The position numbers and the translations under genes were made by a program. The notes beneath the pieces were generated by a model. That model saw only the letters and a list, made by a program, of their open reading frames with translations. It made no database searches and was not told the origin of the DNA. Shown here piece by piece: positions 44,016 through 54,657 of a stretch of DNA of 64,000 nucleotides. Origin of the DNA: Runella defluvii (GTDB lineage Bacteria; Bacteroidota; Bacteroidia; Cytophagales; Spirosomataceae); contig NZ_JACIBY010000019.1 in NCBI RefSeq assembly GCF_014195535.1, positions 43,677 through 107,676 of the forward strand. Direction: 5' to 3'. Position 1 is the stretch's first letter; each line of letters starts with the position of its first letter.

Positions 44016-47000
44016 ATGAAAGCGAACCTCTACCCTTCTTTCTTCTCCAAAACCAACCGTAGTCTGCTCCTCCTATGTGGTGTTTTTCTCGGTTTACTAT
44101 TCATGTCTGGCAACCCTACGTTTGCCCAAATTACCATTTCTGAAGACTTTGATTACGGAACGACTTCGGGAGACTTAACCAACCAAAACGGCGGAACTGG
44201 CTTTGCCGCAGCTTGGTCAGGAGGCACAGGCGCCTACACCGCCACGGGACTAAGTTTCGGAGGTTTAACCAGCCCAGGTGGGGCAATGATTGTTGCTAGC
44301 GGTTCGAATGCCCGTCGGCAAATCACGACGGGGTTTGACGCCGCTGGTCCTATTTCAGGAAGTTTTTTATTCAAGCTAAATGCAGCGCCCGCCAGTTCGT
44401 CGGTATTGATGTTGGGGCTAGGAACGAATGCTTCTACCAACAACCAAAATCACTATCTAGGATTTCTACCTGCCAACGATGGGCAATCGGGTAACCCTGC
44501 CCTTGGCATCAGAGGAACAGGAATCTCAGCCATGACAGGTGGAGCAGCATTGACCACTGGAACCACCTACCTGTACGCCTTTTCTTACGGCAACGGTTCG
44601 ACGTCTGCGTGGATTCTGTCGTTGGCACAGTACAACAATTTTTTTAATGGTACTACGCTCGACCAAACAGCCATGAATGCCGCTACGATAGGTTCGGCTG
44701 CAACGAACGTAACAGGAAAAGTTACCATTGCCACCAATTCATCGAACCTAACGACGATGAATTACCTTTTTTCATACTTTTTCAGCAATGGTAGCCTAAC
44801 CGTTGACCGTGTTCGAATGTCAGGCACGGCAGCATTAGGGGGGCTTGGCAGTGCTACAACCAGCTATACCTTCAACGGTACCAACAGCACCGATTGGGCG
44901 ACAGCTTTCAATTGGAGTGGTGCGGTCGTACCTACTTCGGCAAATTTGGCCAGCGGTGACGCCGTCGTAATTGCGTCAAATTGTACCATCACTGGGGGGG
45001 CTATTTCTTTTCCGTCTGGTACGTCATTGACCATCAATGCCTCGACTACCTTCACAATGACCAGTACCCCGACCATTACCATTCAATCGGGTGCAACACT
45101 TACCATTAATGGTACTTTAACCGCCAACAATGGTACCTTGAACAACGCGGGTACTATGAACACTGCCTCAACGGGTAACTTCTCCAATCCAAGTGGCAGT
45201 TTTAACAATTCAGGGACGTTCAATCATAGTGGCACCAGTACCTCCACGTATGGCGGTTTTACAAATACAGGGACGATTAATAATTCGGGAACGTTGAATA
45301 GTAGTCAATACATCAATGTTCAAAATAATGGTACGTTTACAAACAACAGTGGCGGCTCAGTTCAATTCAACGGCTTTATCAATGCTGCAAACAAGACCAT
45401 CACCAATAATGGGTCAATGGCAGCAGCGTTGGACAATGCTGGGACATTCATCAACAATAACACCTTTAGTTTTAACTATCTCGGCGTTTCAAACCGTTCA
45501 GGAGCGACCCTGACCAATAGCACAGGGGCTACAATGGCGTTTGGTTTGTTGGCTTTTTCCAACAGCGGCACCTTCAACAATAACGGTACGTATTCAATGA
45601 CGCAAGGAAGTGGTTTGGCAAGTTTCGCGAATACGTCAACAGGAATAATCACGAATACTGGAACGATGACTATCGGGGCGTCTGTGCCTGCTACAAATGC
45701 TGGAACAATCACTAATGAAACATCATCTACTTTCACCAATAATGGTACCTTGAGTGGTGCGGGTACGTTGACCAACAATGGTACGTACAAAGGGGCAGGT
45801 AGTTACTCGGGAAGTTTGTTTACCAACCCCAATGGAAGTTTTGTGGCACCAGGAAATTCGCCTGGCTGCCATTCTTTTTCCAACGGTTATACCAACAACG
45901 GTACTCTTCAAATTGAATTGGGCGGAACTACTGCTTGTACCCAATACGACCGCCTGAACATCACAGGTACGGCAACCCTTGGGGGAACCCTCGACGTTTC
46001 TCTTATCAATAGCTACACGGGTAGCAACGGCCACCAACTCACTATCATAAATGCCACCACTTTGTCGGGGACTTTTTCGACGGTTAACCTTCCTGCCAAT
46101 TGGTACATCAACTACAACCTGCCTTCCGCAGGACAAGTGACATTGTCGTACAATGCCCCCATTACAGCGGGAGCGGCTCTTTCTTTTGACGGAACCAACG
46201 ATTATGTGAGTGTACCTGATGCCAATATACTTGACTTTGGGGCAAGTCTTACCCTTGAAGCTTGGGTTAAACCAGCCAGTTTTAATTCATACAACATCAT
46301 TATTGACAAACGTACCAATACGGATGCGACTGCCAACTATGGCCTGACATTGACCAATGGAAAACCGATGTTTTATTTTTGGACCAACTCCAGTGATAGC
46401 CGCTTTCACACGGCCCCAAGTGCTATTTCTTTGAATACATGGAGCCATATCGCGGCCACTTACGACGGAGCCAAAGTAAAACTATACGTCAATGGGGTAC
46501 TGGTCTATTCGCAAGCAGAGACGCAGATTCCTCCCTCTACAAACCAACCGTTGAGTATCGGTAGAAACCCCAGTTCTCTTCAATACTTTAACGGTGCGAT
46601 CGATGAAGTACGGATTTGGAATACCGTGCGTACCTGCGACCAAATTGGCCAACAGTACAACTGTGAATTAGTGGGGAATGAAAGCGGGCTTGTGGCGTAT
46701 TACAAATTCAACCAAGGAGCAGCGGATAGTAATAATTCCTCTATTTCAAGTCTGACGGACGCCACTGCAAACGGCAATCATGGAACTTTTAACAATTTTG
46801 CGCTCAGCGGTAGCACCTCCAATTTCATAGCTACTGGCAGTGTCACGACGGGTACGAGTTGCCCGACGGTTGTTGCCCCTGAAATTGACTTACAGGGTGG
46901 CACACCGCTGACTTCTATCTCAAGTGGAGACTCCAGCCCTGCTACCGCCGATGGTACTGATTTGGGTAATGTTCTAGTAAATGGGTCGTTGACGCGCACT

Positions 47001-50000
47001 TTCACCATTTTGAATACAGGAAACAATACGCTGACTATCACCGACATTACATCCAATAACACCAAGTTTACCATCACCAATAAACCAACCTCGGTGGCGG
47101 CAAATAGTTCTGCAACCTTCGATGTTGTATTTAATCCTACGGCAACAGGGGCACAAAATGCCACTATTTCTGTCACCAATAACGACTGCGACGAAAGCCC
47201 GTACACTTTTATCGTGACTGGTGCTGGGGCAACTACAGGGGCTGCTCTTCACTTTGATGGCTCTAATGACCTTATTACAGCATCGGGCTTACTCCCAACC
47301 CCACCGACTCAGTTCACCGTCGAGTTTTGGCTAAAACCCGAGTCATTGAGCGACTACAACCAAGAAATCTCAATTGGAAGTGCCTCTAGTGGGCATTGGA
47401 ATGGCTTTGCATTTCATACCACAGCCAACGGCTCAGTGTATGTAGGTACTGATATAGCGAGCAGAATGACCCCCGTAAACATTCCTGCCAACACCGTTGT
47501 ACTTAATACTTGGCAGCACTTTGCGTATGTTTATAACAATGGGACGGGCTATTTTTACAAAAACGGCGTTTTGTTATATACCAAGGGCAACAGCGCACCG
47601 CCTAGTTTTGATGTGTTACGAATTGGTTCGGGTTGCTGTCTGCCTATCAAGGGAGCATTGGACGAATTGCGTATTTGGAACACAGCCCGTACTTGTGAGC
47701 AGATTAGTCAACAGCGTAGTTGTGAATTGACAGGTACAGAAGCAAATTTAGTGGCCTATTACCCTTTCAACCAAGGATTTGCGGGCAGCGACAACAGTGG
47801 TACAACTACATTAAATGATTTGGCCACAACCATTGGCGGAGCTAATAATGGTACGTTGACAGGCTTTGCACTCACTGGAACTACTTCCAACTGGATTGCC
47901 GCTGGAGGAGTCATTTCAGGCACCAATTGCCCTGCGGTAGTCGCTCCCGAAATTAACGTACAGGGTGGTTCACCTTTGGTTTCCATTTTGAACGGTAGTA
48001 CATCTACCTCGACGGCCAATCATACTGATTTTGGCAGTGTGAACATTAACAGCGCTTTGGAACGGACGTTCACCATTCAAAATACTGGCAATGATGCTTT
48101 GACCCTCACTAACATTACGTCTAATAATGCTACGTTTGTGGTAAGCAATGTCCCCACAACGGTTGCGGCCAATAGCTCAGCTACTTTTACCGTGACTTTT
48201 ACACCGACAGCTACAGGTGCTCAAAATGCCACAATTACAGTACTAAACAATGATTGCGACGAAGCCAATTACACTTTTACCATCTCTGGAACAGGAAGTT
48301 GTGTAGCGCCATCTTTCTCAGTCTGTCCTACGAACCAAACGGCAAACACAGCCGCTGGCGGATGTACCGCAACGGTCAATTACACCGCAACGGCTACGGG
48401 CAATCCTACTCCCACAATCTCATACGTATTTACTGGAGCCACCGTTGGTAGCGGCAGTGGAACAGGTAGCGGATCAGTTTTCAATAAAGGAATTACTTCC
48501 GTTACCCTCACGGCGGCCAACGGCTGTGGAAATAACGCCACCTGTACATTTAATGTCACCGTCAATGATACCGAAGCGCCCGTGCTTCATTGTCCTTCCA
48601 ACCAAACAATGACAGTGGCTTCAGGTGGCTGTACCACCGATTATACCATAGCAGACCCGCTATCGGATAATTGTTCGGGAGCCACTTGGGGATATATCTT
48701 GAGCGGAGCAACCACAAAAACCATTAGTGGGGTGGCCGATGGCGCAAGTAGTGGGGCAATTAGCTTTAACGTTGGTACTACAACAGTTACCTTAACAGGA
48801 ACCGATGGAACCAACTCAGCTGTGGGCTGTACTTTCACCGTAACGGTCAATGCTCCTGAAATCAACGTCAAAGGAAAAGGTCAGGACATTGTCGATGGCA
48901 CAACGGGTACGTCGGAATTGAATGATACAAATTTTGGGACTACTTCAGGAGCAGCCCTTACGAGAACCTTTACCATTCAGAATACGGGAACCGCTCCGCT
49001 TACGATTAGTGCCCTCACGAGCAGCAATACAAAATTCAAAGTAAGTGAGCTGAGTTCGCCGAGTCCGCTTTCTTCAGGCAGTTCTGCTACATTTACAGTT
49101 ACTTTTTCCCCCAACTCCATTACTACCCAAACCAGCGTTATTTCGATAATAAACGACGATTGTAACGAATCAACGTACGATTTTGACGTATCAGCGACAA
49201 GTACCTCGGTCAATGCCAATGCCCTATATTTTGACGGATACGATGATCTCATTGAAGTTCCTATGCCGACCCCATTGTTTGGTACCAATTCAACCACCGT
49301 TGAGTTTTGGGCAAAAGGAGCTCCTAACTTCTCATTTCCCATCAATTTTACTGGGTCTGGAACGACCATAATTTTGGGGCCAACGTTGGCACTAGCTGTT
49401 TACGGGGACAATACCTATTTCACAGGTTATCCCATCGAAGATTGCTGGCACCATTATGCTTTCACTTACAACGGCACAACGAGCACCGTGTATGCCTACG
49501 TGGATGGCCAACCGACACCAACGGCCAGCTTTCAAGGTAATTTCCCCACCGTTAGTACAAATATGTGGTTGGGCTCACGGGCAGGCAGTTATCCCTGGAA
49601 CGGTACCATGGATGAGCTACGTGTTTGGAATGTTCAACGAACGCAAGCCCAAATACAAGCCAATTTATTCAATGAGTTAGCAGGAAATGAAAGTGGTCTG
49701 GTTGCGTATTACAATTTCAACCAAGGGACGGCAGGCGGTGATAATACAGGCAATACCTCCCTTTTTGATGCTCAAACCAATGGTACTGCCAGAACTGGCA
49801 CCATGACAGGATTTGCGCTCAACGGAACAACCTCCAACTGGATTGCTTCGGGTGGGTTGCAGCACTATCCTGAAATCGATATTCAAGGAAATACCACTTC
49901 GATTGTCGATGGTGACACCTCCCCTGCTGACACCGACCATACAAGTTTTGGCGATGTATTTATTGGAAATTCGCTTGTTAGAACCTTTACTATCAAAAAT

Positions 50001-53000
50001 ACAGGAACCAAAGAATTGAACATCGGTTCCATTGGAAGTTCAAATTCGTTATTTAAGGTAGGAAGTTTGAGTACCGCCAGCCCATTAGCCGTAAACGCAT
50101 CCGCTACTTTTACCGTTACCTTTACTCCCACTGCCCTTGGAGCTCAATCAGCAACCATCACTGTCAACAACGACGACTGTAACGAAGCAGTGTACGATTT
50201 CGAGGTTTCAGGATTAAGCTCTTGTACCGCAACTGCCACCATAAGTGGAACCAATTCAGCCATTTGTGCGGGCAACAATGCCGTTTTCACGCTGACGGGG
50301 ACTAACGGCGCTGTTGTTACGTACAACGTCAACGGTGGTTCTAATGCTACCACCACCCTCACGGGAGGAACCGCAACAGTGACAATTTCGGGCGTTACTG
50401 CAAACCAAACGCTCAATTTGGTATCGGTCAACGACGGTACTTGTACGCTAAACCTTTCGGCCTCGGCTACGGTCACGGTCAAACCGCTTCCGAGCATCAA
50501 CGTACCTGCCACGGCGATTTGTATAGGTGGAAATCTTACACTTTCGCCCAACACAGGAGGGGTTTGGACAAGCAGCGATGAAAGCAAAGCTACTGTCACG
50601 AATGCTGGACAAGTAACGGCGATTGCCAGCGGAAATGTAACGTTTACTTTTACCGAAACCGTAACAGGATGCAGCAGTACTACTCCTACAATCACTGTCA
50701 ATGCTTTACCCACATCGGTGGTCAGTGGGGGCGGCACGGTTTGCTCTACCGAACCACTTCCCAACGTTTCGATTGCGTTAACTGGGACTGGGCCGTGGAG
50801 TTTAGTTTACTCAAACGGAACGACATCCACTTCAAGAACAGGCATTTCAAGCAGCCCATATACCATTGTAGGCGCAGCGGCAGGGACGTACACAGTCACG
50901 AGCGTAAGCGATGCCAATTGTACAGGGACTTCCATGAGTGGTTCGGCGCTTGTAAAGGTCAATCCAATGCCTACTTTAGTGGCAGGGGCGGTCACTTCGC
51001 CAACCTCTTGCGCGGGTACAAACGGAAAAATTGCCTTTACTACCACTAATTTGCCCGACGGCGATTACCAGCTTACCTACACAGGGGCAGGAAGTCCTAA
51101 AACAGTAACGGTTTTGTCCAATACGTTTACGTTAGGTGGATTGTCGGCAGGTGTTTACAGCAGTTTCTCAATAACGTACAACAACTGTACTGCCACCTTA
51201 GCAGATGCCCAATCACTCAGCGACCCATTAGCCCCAGTTTTATCCATAAAATCGACCTCAAACCCCAGTACTTGTTTGGGGAATGATGGCCGTATCGTTT
51301 TTAGCACCACGAATTTACCCGACGGAAACCACCCCATCGCTTTTACGGGCACAGGTAGTCCTAAAACACTTAGTGTAGCGGCAGGAGTTGGAACGTTAGA
51401 AGGCTTGTCGGCAGGGACATATACCAATTTCTCTGTGAGTTATTCAGGTTGCACGGGTACTTTAACTGAGTCAGCTACCTTAAATGACCCCTCTACTCCC
51501 GTCCTTGTTGCAGGAGCCGTTACCAATCCAAGTACTTGCTCGGGTAGCGACGGGAGAATTGCCTTTACCACCCAACAATTGCAAGATGGCAGTTATTCAC
51601 TAAACTACACGGGAGCAGGAAGCCCTAAAACCGTCAATGTCGTAGCTAATGGATTTACCCTGTCTTCTTTACCTGCGGGCGAATACAGTACGTTTTCCAT
51701 TACCCGTTCAGGCTGTACAGGTTCGGACATAACTTCTAAAACCTTGTCTGACCCCAATCCCCCAACAATTACCCTCGGTGCGATTCCTGCTATTTGTGCA
51801 GGGGCAACTTCATTTACCATTCCGTACACGGCGACTACTCTTTCGCCCGTTACTTATTCGGTTGCTGGCGCTGGAATTGTTGCAGAAACTAACCAAAGTT
51901 TAACTCCTAGCTTCATTACGGTTCAGTTATCGGCTCCCGCATCAGGAACTTCGATGCATTTTACATTGACCGTCAAAAACGGGAATCAATGCGTTTCTCA
52001 ACCGCTTACGGGCACCGTTGTAGTTCGCCCACTACCAACAGCTACCATTCAAGGCACCACAACGGTGTGCCTCAATGCCCCTATGCCAACTATTCAATTT
52101 ACGGGAGCTTCAACTACTTCTCCCTACACATTTTCTTTCAAACTAAATGGAAATAGTACCCAAAGTATCACGACCTCAAGTGGTAACAGTGCCAGTCTCA
52201 ACGCCGCAACCAACCAAGCGGGCGTGTTTACCTATACGTTAGAAAAGGTCAGCGACACCTATGGTTGTAGCCAACCTCAAAACGGTTCGGCAACGGTTAC
52301 GGTGTTAACCAAACCCACTTTTACTTTAACGACCCAACAAGTGACATTGAATGAAGGCAATTCACAAACCTTCTGCGATACAGATGCGAATCCCGTGAAC
52401 AGTTTACAGTTTAATGTTACGGGTTTGTGTGTGGTGGGTTCGCCCGTTTGGCGAGTTCAAATAGGCAGTGGCGTATGGAGTGACTGGTCACCCATTTCAC
52501 CCATTTCCCAATTATCCAATAACCAACCCCACCGCTATCAAGCGGCCTGTGATCGTACTTGTCCAGTAACTTATACCAGCCCAATTGAAGTGACCATTAA
52601 TAGCCGAGCTTCGGTACCGCAAAATGTGTCATTAGCCGTAGATGGGGTTAGTGTGGCAGCGGGTGAAACGAAAGAGGTGTGTAGTTTGGTCAATACAACG
52701 CTTCTTTTCGCTGCCAACTGTGCCACGGACGAGATGACGCTCTATTCGGTGGATGGGGGCGATTATAGCGCAGGAGTGCCCGTAGGATTGGTGGACAATC
52801 AATACCATAATTATCGGGTGCGTTGCCGCAAATCGAACGGGTTGCCATCGTGCATAGAAACTGAGTCAGGTGTGATGCGTTTAAAATTGGTCTTAATTCC
52901 ATCTGCCCCAACAGTCTCATTATCATCAACGGGAAGTTGTAATTCCACTGCAAGTTTCGGTGGGCAATCATCTTGTGGTAGTTTGAAAACAGTTTGGTAC

Positions 53001-54305
53001 AATGCCACTACCCACATCGCCTTGCCAAGCCTGCCCACCACTGTTCCTTTGGAAACTACCTCGTACTACGCCCGTTGTCAGACTGAAAACGGCTGCGTGA
53101 GTGAAAAAAGTAACGTGGTAACGTTTACGATAACACCTACCCAGGTAGCTCCCATCGTAACTGTTTCTCAAGAATTAGTTTGCACTGGTACAACCGTGAC
53201 CGTTTCAGCCAACTGCCCCGCAGGAAGTACAACCTTCTGGAACACAGGCATCACAACGCCAAGTTTTGAGGTATCATTCAGCAATGTCACCAAGCAAAGT
53301 TACTGGGCAAAGTGTCTCTTTGAAAGCGGTTGCCAAAGTGCGGAGAGCATTCGCAAAGACATTTACTGGAATGCGTTTGTCGTAACATTAATCAATATCG
53401 GCCAAACCAAATCAGCGGTAAAAACCAACGACCGTTCTGCTTGGTCGAGCCAATTCATCACCCGCGACGGTGGCCCTGAATTGGAGCAGAGCACGCAGCA
53501 AAACCCAACGCTTTATTATGTTGAGCATCCCAATAAAATTGCTCCTCGTTATTGGACAATCAACGTAGATGCTTGTGCATTAGGAACAAATGGTTCGCTA
53601 ACGTTTGATATGTTGGCAACGCCAGAAATGGGCGCTATCCGCTCATTTAATACCCACGAAAACAACGCCCCCTACTTTATGTACGCCAACCGTGATGGCT
53701 GGACGGAGTTATACGCTCAAAACCATCCAGCTTACGGTTTTTTTGCAGACAATGGCAACGGAGGCAATCAATACGACGAAGGCTTACCGAAAGGTTTGTA
53801 TAAGTTAAGTGTACGGTATTGGGATAAAAAGGGCTGGGGTAGTATTTATCCTGCAACGCGCCAAGCCCAGGGCAGTGTATTGGCTTACCAAGAATACTGG
53901 TTCCGTATTCAGTCCAAAGAGGGCGTCGGAGTGGGTGCAGCGCGGACAGCGGATAGCGGTCAGCAGTCAGCAGCCAGCGAAGAGGTAAAAAGCAAAGAGC
54001 AAGGAACAAATGCGCAAGGGTCGGATAACGGAAAACAGCTAACCGATAACGGCACCTTCGCTACCGTTCTCCCCAACCCCGTGACCAACACCCTTCACCT
54101 CAAAGTACAAAAAAGCAAAGGGCAAGTCGTTCAAACTACATTGAGGGATGCTTCAGGCCGACAAATTTTTAGTTATTCTTTTCAACCTGAGTCAAACACT
54201 CATCAGGAAGAAATGGAAGTTACAAATCTTCCTAGTGGTCTTTATTTCTTAAACGTACAAACCCAAATGGAACAAGTAACGTTGAAAGTGATTAAAATAA
54301 ATTAA
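44016..54305 (+). CDS. Giant T9SS type A surface protein with LamG, anchor-D, HYR-like and SprB-like domains
   Basis: The 3,429-residue protein has a signal peptide (to about residue 38; cleavage near PTFAQ). It then contains a stretch of about 20-residue 'NNGTF/NSGTL' repeats (about 350-600), three LamG/concanavalin-like domains (about 718-895, 1075-1250 and 1735-1905), four 'choice-of-anchor D' domains (about 954-1070, 1310-1428, 1614-1728 and 1952-2068), an HYR-like part (about 1430-1612), a block of three about 88-residue SprB-like repeats (about 2320-2580) and a T9SS sorting domain (about 3347-3429; VLPNPVTNTLHLKV). It probably works in adhesion or gliding. I use the ATG at 44016; a GTG at 44007 is in frame. 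Confidence 0.9.
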   Translation: MKANLYPSFFSKTNRSLLLLCGVFLGLLFMSGNPTFAQITISEDFDYGTTSGDLTNQNGGTGFAAAWSGGTGAYTATGLSFGGLTSPGGAMIVASGSNARRQITTGFDAAGPISGSFLFKLNAAPASSSVLMLGLGTNASTNNQNHYLGFLPANDGQSGNPALGIRGTGISAMTGGAALTTGTTYLYAFSYGNGSTSAWILSLAQYNNFFNGTTLDQTAMNAATIGSAATNVTGKVTIATNSSNLTTMNYLFSYFFSNGSLTVDRVRMSGTAALGGLGSATTSYTFNGTNSTDWATAFNWSGAVVPTSANLASGDAVVIASNCTITGGAISFPSGTSLTINASTTFTMTSTPTITIQSGATLTINGTLTANNGTLNNAGTMNTASTGNFSNPSGSFNNSGTFNHSGTSTSTYGGFTNTGTINNSGTLNSSQYINVQNNGTFTNNSGGSVQFNGFINAANKTITNNGSMAAALDNAGTFINNNTFSFNYLGVSNRSGATLTNSTGATMAFGLLAFSNSGTFNNNGTYSMTQGSGLASFANTSTGIITNTGTMTIGASVPATNAGTITNETSSTFTNNGTLSGAGTLTNNGTYKGAGSYSGSLFTNPNGSFVAPGNSPGCHSFSNGYTNNGTLQIELGGTTACTQYDRLNITGTATLGGTLDVSLINSYTGSNGHQLTIINATTLSGTFSTVNLPANWYINYNLPSAGQVTLSYNAPITAGAALSFDGTNDYVSVPDANILDFGASLTLEAWVKPASFNSYNIIIDKRTNTDATANYGLTLTNGKPMFYFWTNSSDSRFHTAPSAISLNTWSHIAATYDGAKVKLYVNGVLVYSQAETQIPPSTNQPLSIGRNPSSLQYFNGAIDEVRIWNTVRTCDQIGQQYNCELVGNESGLVAYYKFNQGAADSNNSSISSLTDATANGNHGTFNNFALSGSTSNFIATGSVTTGTSCPTVVAPEIDLQGGTPLTSISSGDSSPATADGTDLGNVLVNGSLTRTFTILNTGNNTLTITDITSNNTKFTITNKPTSVAANSSATFDVVFNPTATGAQNATISVTNNDCDESPYTFIVTGAGATTGAALHFDGSNDLITASGLLPTPPTQFTVEFWLKPESLSDYNQEISIGSASSGHWNGFAFHTTANGSVYVGTDIASRMTPVNIPANTVVLNTWQHFAYVYNNGTGYFYKNGVLLYTKGNSAPPSFDVLRIGSGCCLPIKGALDELRIWNTARTCEQISQQRSCELTGTEANLVAYYPFNQGFAGSDNSGTTTLNDLATTIGGANNGTLTGFALTGTTSNWIAAGGVISGTNCPAVVAPEINVQGGSPLVSILNGSTSTSTANHTDFGSVNINSALERTFTIQNTGNDALTLTNITSNNATFVVSNVPTTVAANSSATFTVTFTPTATGAQNATITVLNNDCDEANYTFTISGTGSCVAPSFSVCPTNQTANTAAGGCTATVNYTATATGNPTPTISYVFTGATVGSGSGTGSGSVFNKGITSVTLTAANGCGNNATCTFNVTVNDTEAPVLHCPSNQTMTVASGGCTTDYTIADPLSDNCSGATWGYILSGATTKTISGVADGASSGAISFNVGTTTVTLTGTDGTNSAVGCTFTVTVNAPEINVKGKGQDIVDGTTGTSELNDTNFGTTSGAALTRTFTIQNTGTAPLTISALTSSNTKFKVSELSSPSPLSSGSSATFTVTFSPNSITTQTSVISIINDDCNESTYDFDVSATSTSVNANALYFDGYDDLIEVPMPTPLFGTNSTTVEFWAKGAPNFSFPINFTGSGTTIILGPTLALAVYGDNTYFTGYPIEDCWHHYAFTYNGTTSTVYAYVDGQPTPTASFQGNFPTVSTNMWLGSRAGSYPWNGTMDELRVWNVQRTQAQIQANLFNELAGNESGLVAYYNFNQGTAGGDNTGNTSLFDAQTNGTARTGTMTGFALNGTTSNWIASGGLQHYPEIDIQGNTTSIVDGDTSPADTDHTSFGDVFIGNSLVRTFTIKNTGTKELNIGSIGSSNSLFKVGSLSTASPLAVNASATFTVTFTPTALGAQSATITVNNDDCNEAVYDFEVSGLSSCTATATISGTNSAICAGNNAVFTLTGTNGAVVTYNVNGGSNATTTLTGGTATVTISGVTANQTLNLVSVNDGTCTLNLSASATVTVKPLPSINVPATAICIGGNLTLSPNTGGVWTSSDESKATVTNAGQVTAIASGNVTFTFTETVTGCSSTTPTITVNALPTSVVSGGGTVCSTEPLPNVSIALTGTGPWSLVYSNGTTSTSRTGISSSPYTIVGAAAGTYTVTSVSDANCTGTSMSGSALVKVNPMPTLVAGAVTSPTSCAGTNGKIAFTTTNLPDGDYQLTYTGAGSPKTVTVLSNTFTLGGLSAGVYSSFSITYNNCTATLADAQSLSDPLAPVLSIKSTSNPSTCLGNDGRIVFSTTNLPDGNHPIAFTGTGSPKTLSVAAGVGTLEGLSAGTYTNFSVSYSGCTGTLTESATLNDPSTPVLVAGAVTNPSTCSGSDGRIAFTTQQLQDGSYSLNYTGAGSPKTVNVVANGFTLSSLPAGEYSTFSITRSGCTGSDITSKTLSDPNPPTITLGAIPAICAGATSFTIPYTATTLSPVTYSVAGAGIVAETNQSLTPSFITVQLSAPASGTSMHFTLTVKNGNQCVSQPLTGTVVVRPLPTATIQGTTTVCLNAPMPTIQFTGASTTSPYTFSFKLNGNSTQSITTSSGNSASLNAATNQAGVFTYTLEKVSDTYGCSQPQNGSATVTVLTKPTFTLTTQQVTLNEGNSQTFCDTDANPVNSLQFNVTGLCVVGSPVWRVQIGSGVWSDWSPISPISQLSNNQPHRYQAACDRTCPVTYTSPIEVTINSRASVPQNVSLAVDGVSVAAGETKEVCSLVNTTLLFAANCATDEMTLYSVDGGDYSAGVPVGLVDNQYHNYRVRCRKSNGLPSCIETESGVMRLKLVLIPSAPTVSLSSTGSCNSTASFGGQSSCGSLKTVWYNATTHIALPSLPTTVPLETTSYYARCQTENGCVSEKSNVVTFTITPTQVAPIVTVSQELVCTGTTVTVSANCPAGSTTFWNTGITTPSFEVSFSNVTKQSYWAKCLFESGCQSAESIRKDIYWNAFVVTLINIGQTKSAVKTNDRSAWSSQFITRDGGPELEQSTQQNPTLYYVEHPNKIAPRYWTINVDACALGTNGSLTFDMLATPEMGAIRSFNTHENNAPYFMYANRDGWTELYAQNHPAYGFFADNGNGGNQYDEGLPKGLYKLSVRYWDKKGWGSIYPATRQAQGSVLAYQEYWFRIQSKEGVGVGAARTADSGQQSAASEEVKSKEQGTNAQGSDNGKQLTDNGTFATVLPNPVTNTLHLKVQKSKGQVVQTTLRDASGRQIFSYSFQPESNTHQEEMEVTNLPSGLYFLNVQTQMEQVTLKVIKIN
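50975..51758 (+). repeat. Three tandem SprB-like repeats within the giant gene
   Basis: Three units of about 260 bases encode 'GAVTSPTSCAGTNGKIAF', 'STSNPSTCLGNDGRIVF' and 'GAVTNPSTCSGSDGRIAF' followed by a 'NLPDG', 'GTGSPKT' and 'GLSAGxYxxFSI' pattern. Boundaries are about 50975-51235, 51236-51492 and 51493-51758. Their similarity at DNA level suggests duplication and drift. Confidence 0.7.
53942..54056 (+). repeat. Heptanucleotide repeat tract inside the giant gene
   Basis: Units of seven bases run in frame-cycling order: GCGGACA (53942), GCGGATA (53949), GCGGTCA (53956), GCAGTCA (53963), GCAGCCA (53970), and more degenerate units to about 54018. A second phase follows: CGGATAA (54022), CGGAAAA (54029), CAGCTAA (54036), CCGATAA (54043). 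They encode the low-complexity linker before the T9SS domain (about residues 3309-3347). Confidence 0.65.
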
Positions 54306-54319
54306 AAAACACACAAATA

Positions 54320-54350
54320 AGGAGGTAGCCTTGGATGCTACCTCCTCTTA
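54320..54350. terminator. Bidirectional terminator between the giant gene and the H1-like gene
   Basis: AGGAGGTAGC (54320-54329) pairs perfectly with GCTACCTCCT (54337-54346) around CTTGGAT, with T-rich sequence after and A-rich sequence before, so it can serve both converging genes. Confidence 0.75.
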
Positions 54351-54372
54351 TCATAAAAAGTACTTCCTACAT

Positions 54373-54657
54373 CTACTCAGCAGTTGCGTCTTTTGTTTCG
54401 CTCACGGGCGCCACTACTTTCGCTTTTTCTTTTTTTGAAGATTTCTTCCCCTCCTTTTTATTACCTTTTTCGGCTTTTTTAGCTTCTTTCGCTTTTTCTT
54501 TTTCTTCTTTCTTTGCTATTTTGGCAAGCTTCTTTGCCAATTTCTCAGCTGCTTTGCCCACAGCTTTGGCCGCTTTTTTTGAGCTTGTTTCGTCGGTAAG
54601 TGCGGCGGTTATTTTCTCAATAATTGCACTTGCTTGGGCTTTCTTTTCAGATTTCAT
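54373..54657 (-). CDS. Lysine/alanine-rich histone H1-like protein
   Basis: The 94-residue protein is about half lysine, alanine and glutamate. An N-terminal helix (MKSEKKAQASAIIEKITAAL) is followed by KKAAKAVGKAAEKLAKKLAK repeats and a KKxGKKSSKKEKAK tail, ending in an acidic stretch. This resembles histone H1 C-terminal tails and bacterial H1-like (Hc1-type) nucleoid proteins, which bind DNA without base specificity. A coiled-coil or ribosome-associated role is also possible. An open frame on the other strand is its low-complexity shadow. It points toward the giant gene and is closed by a shared terminator. Confidence 0.7.
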   Translation of the reverse strand: MKSEKKAQASAIIEKITAALTDETSSKKAAKAVGKAAEKLAKKLAKIAKKEEKEKAKEAKKAEKGNKKEGKKSSKKEKAKVVAPVSETKDATAE

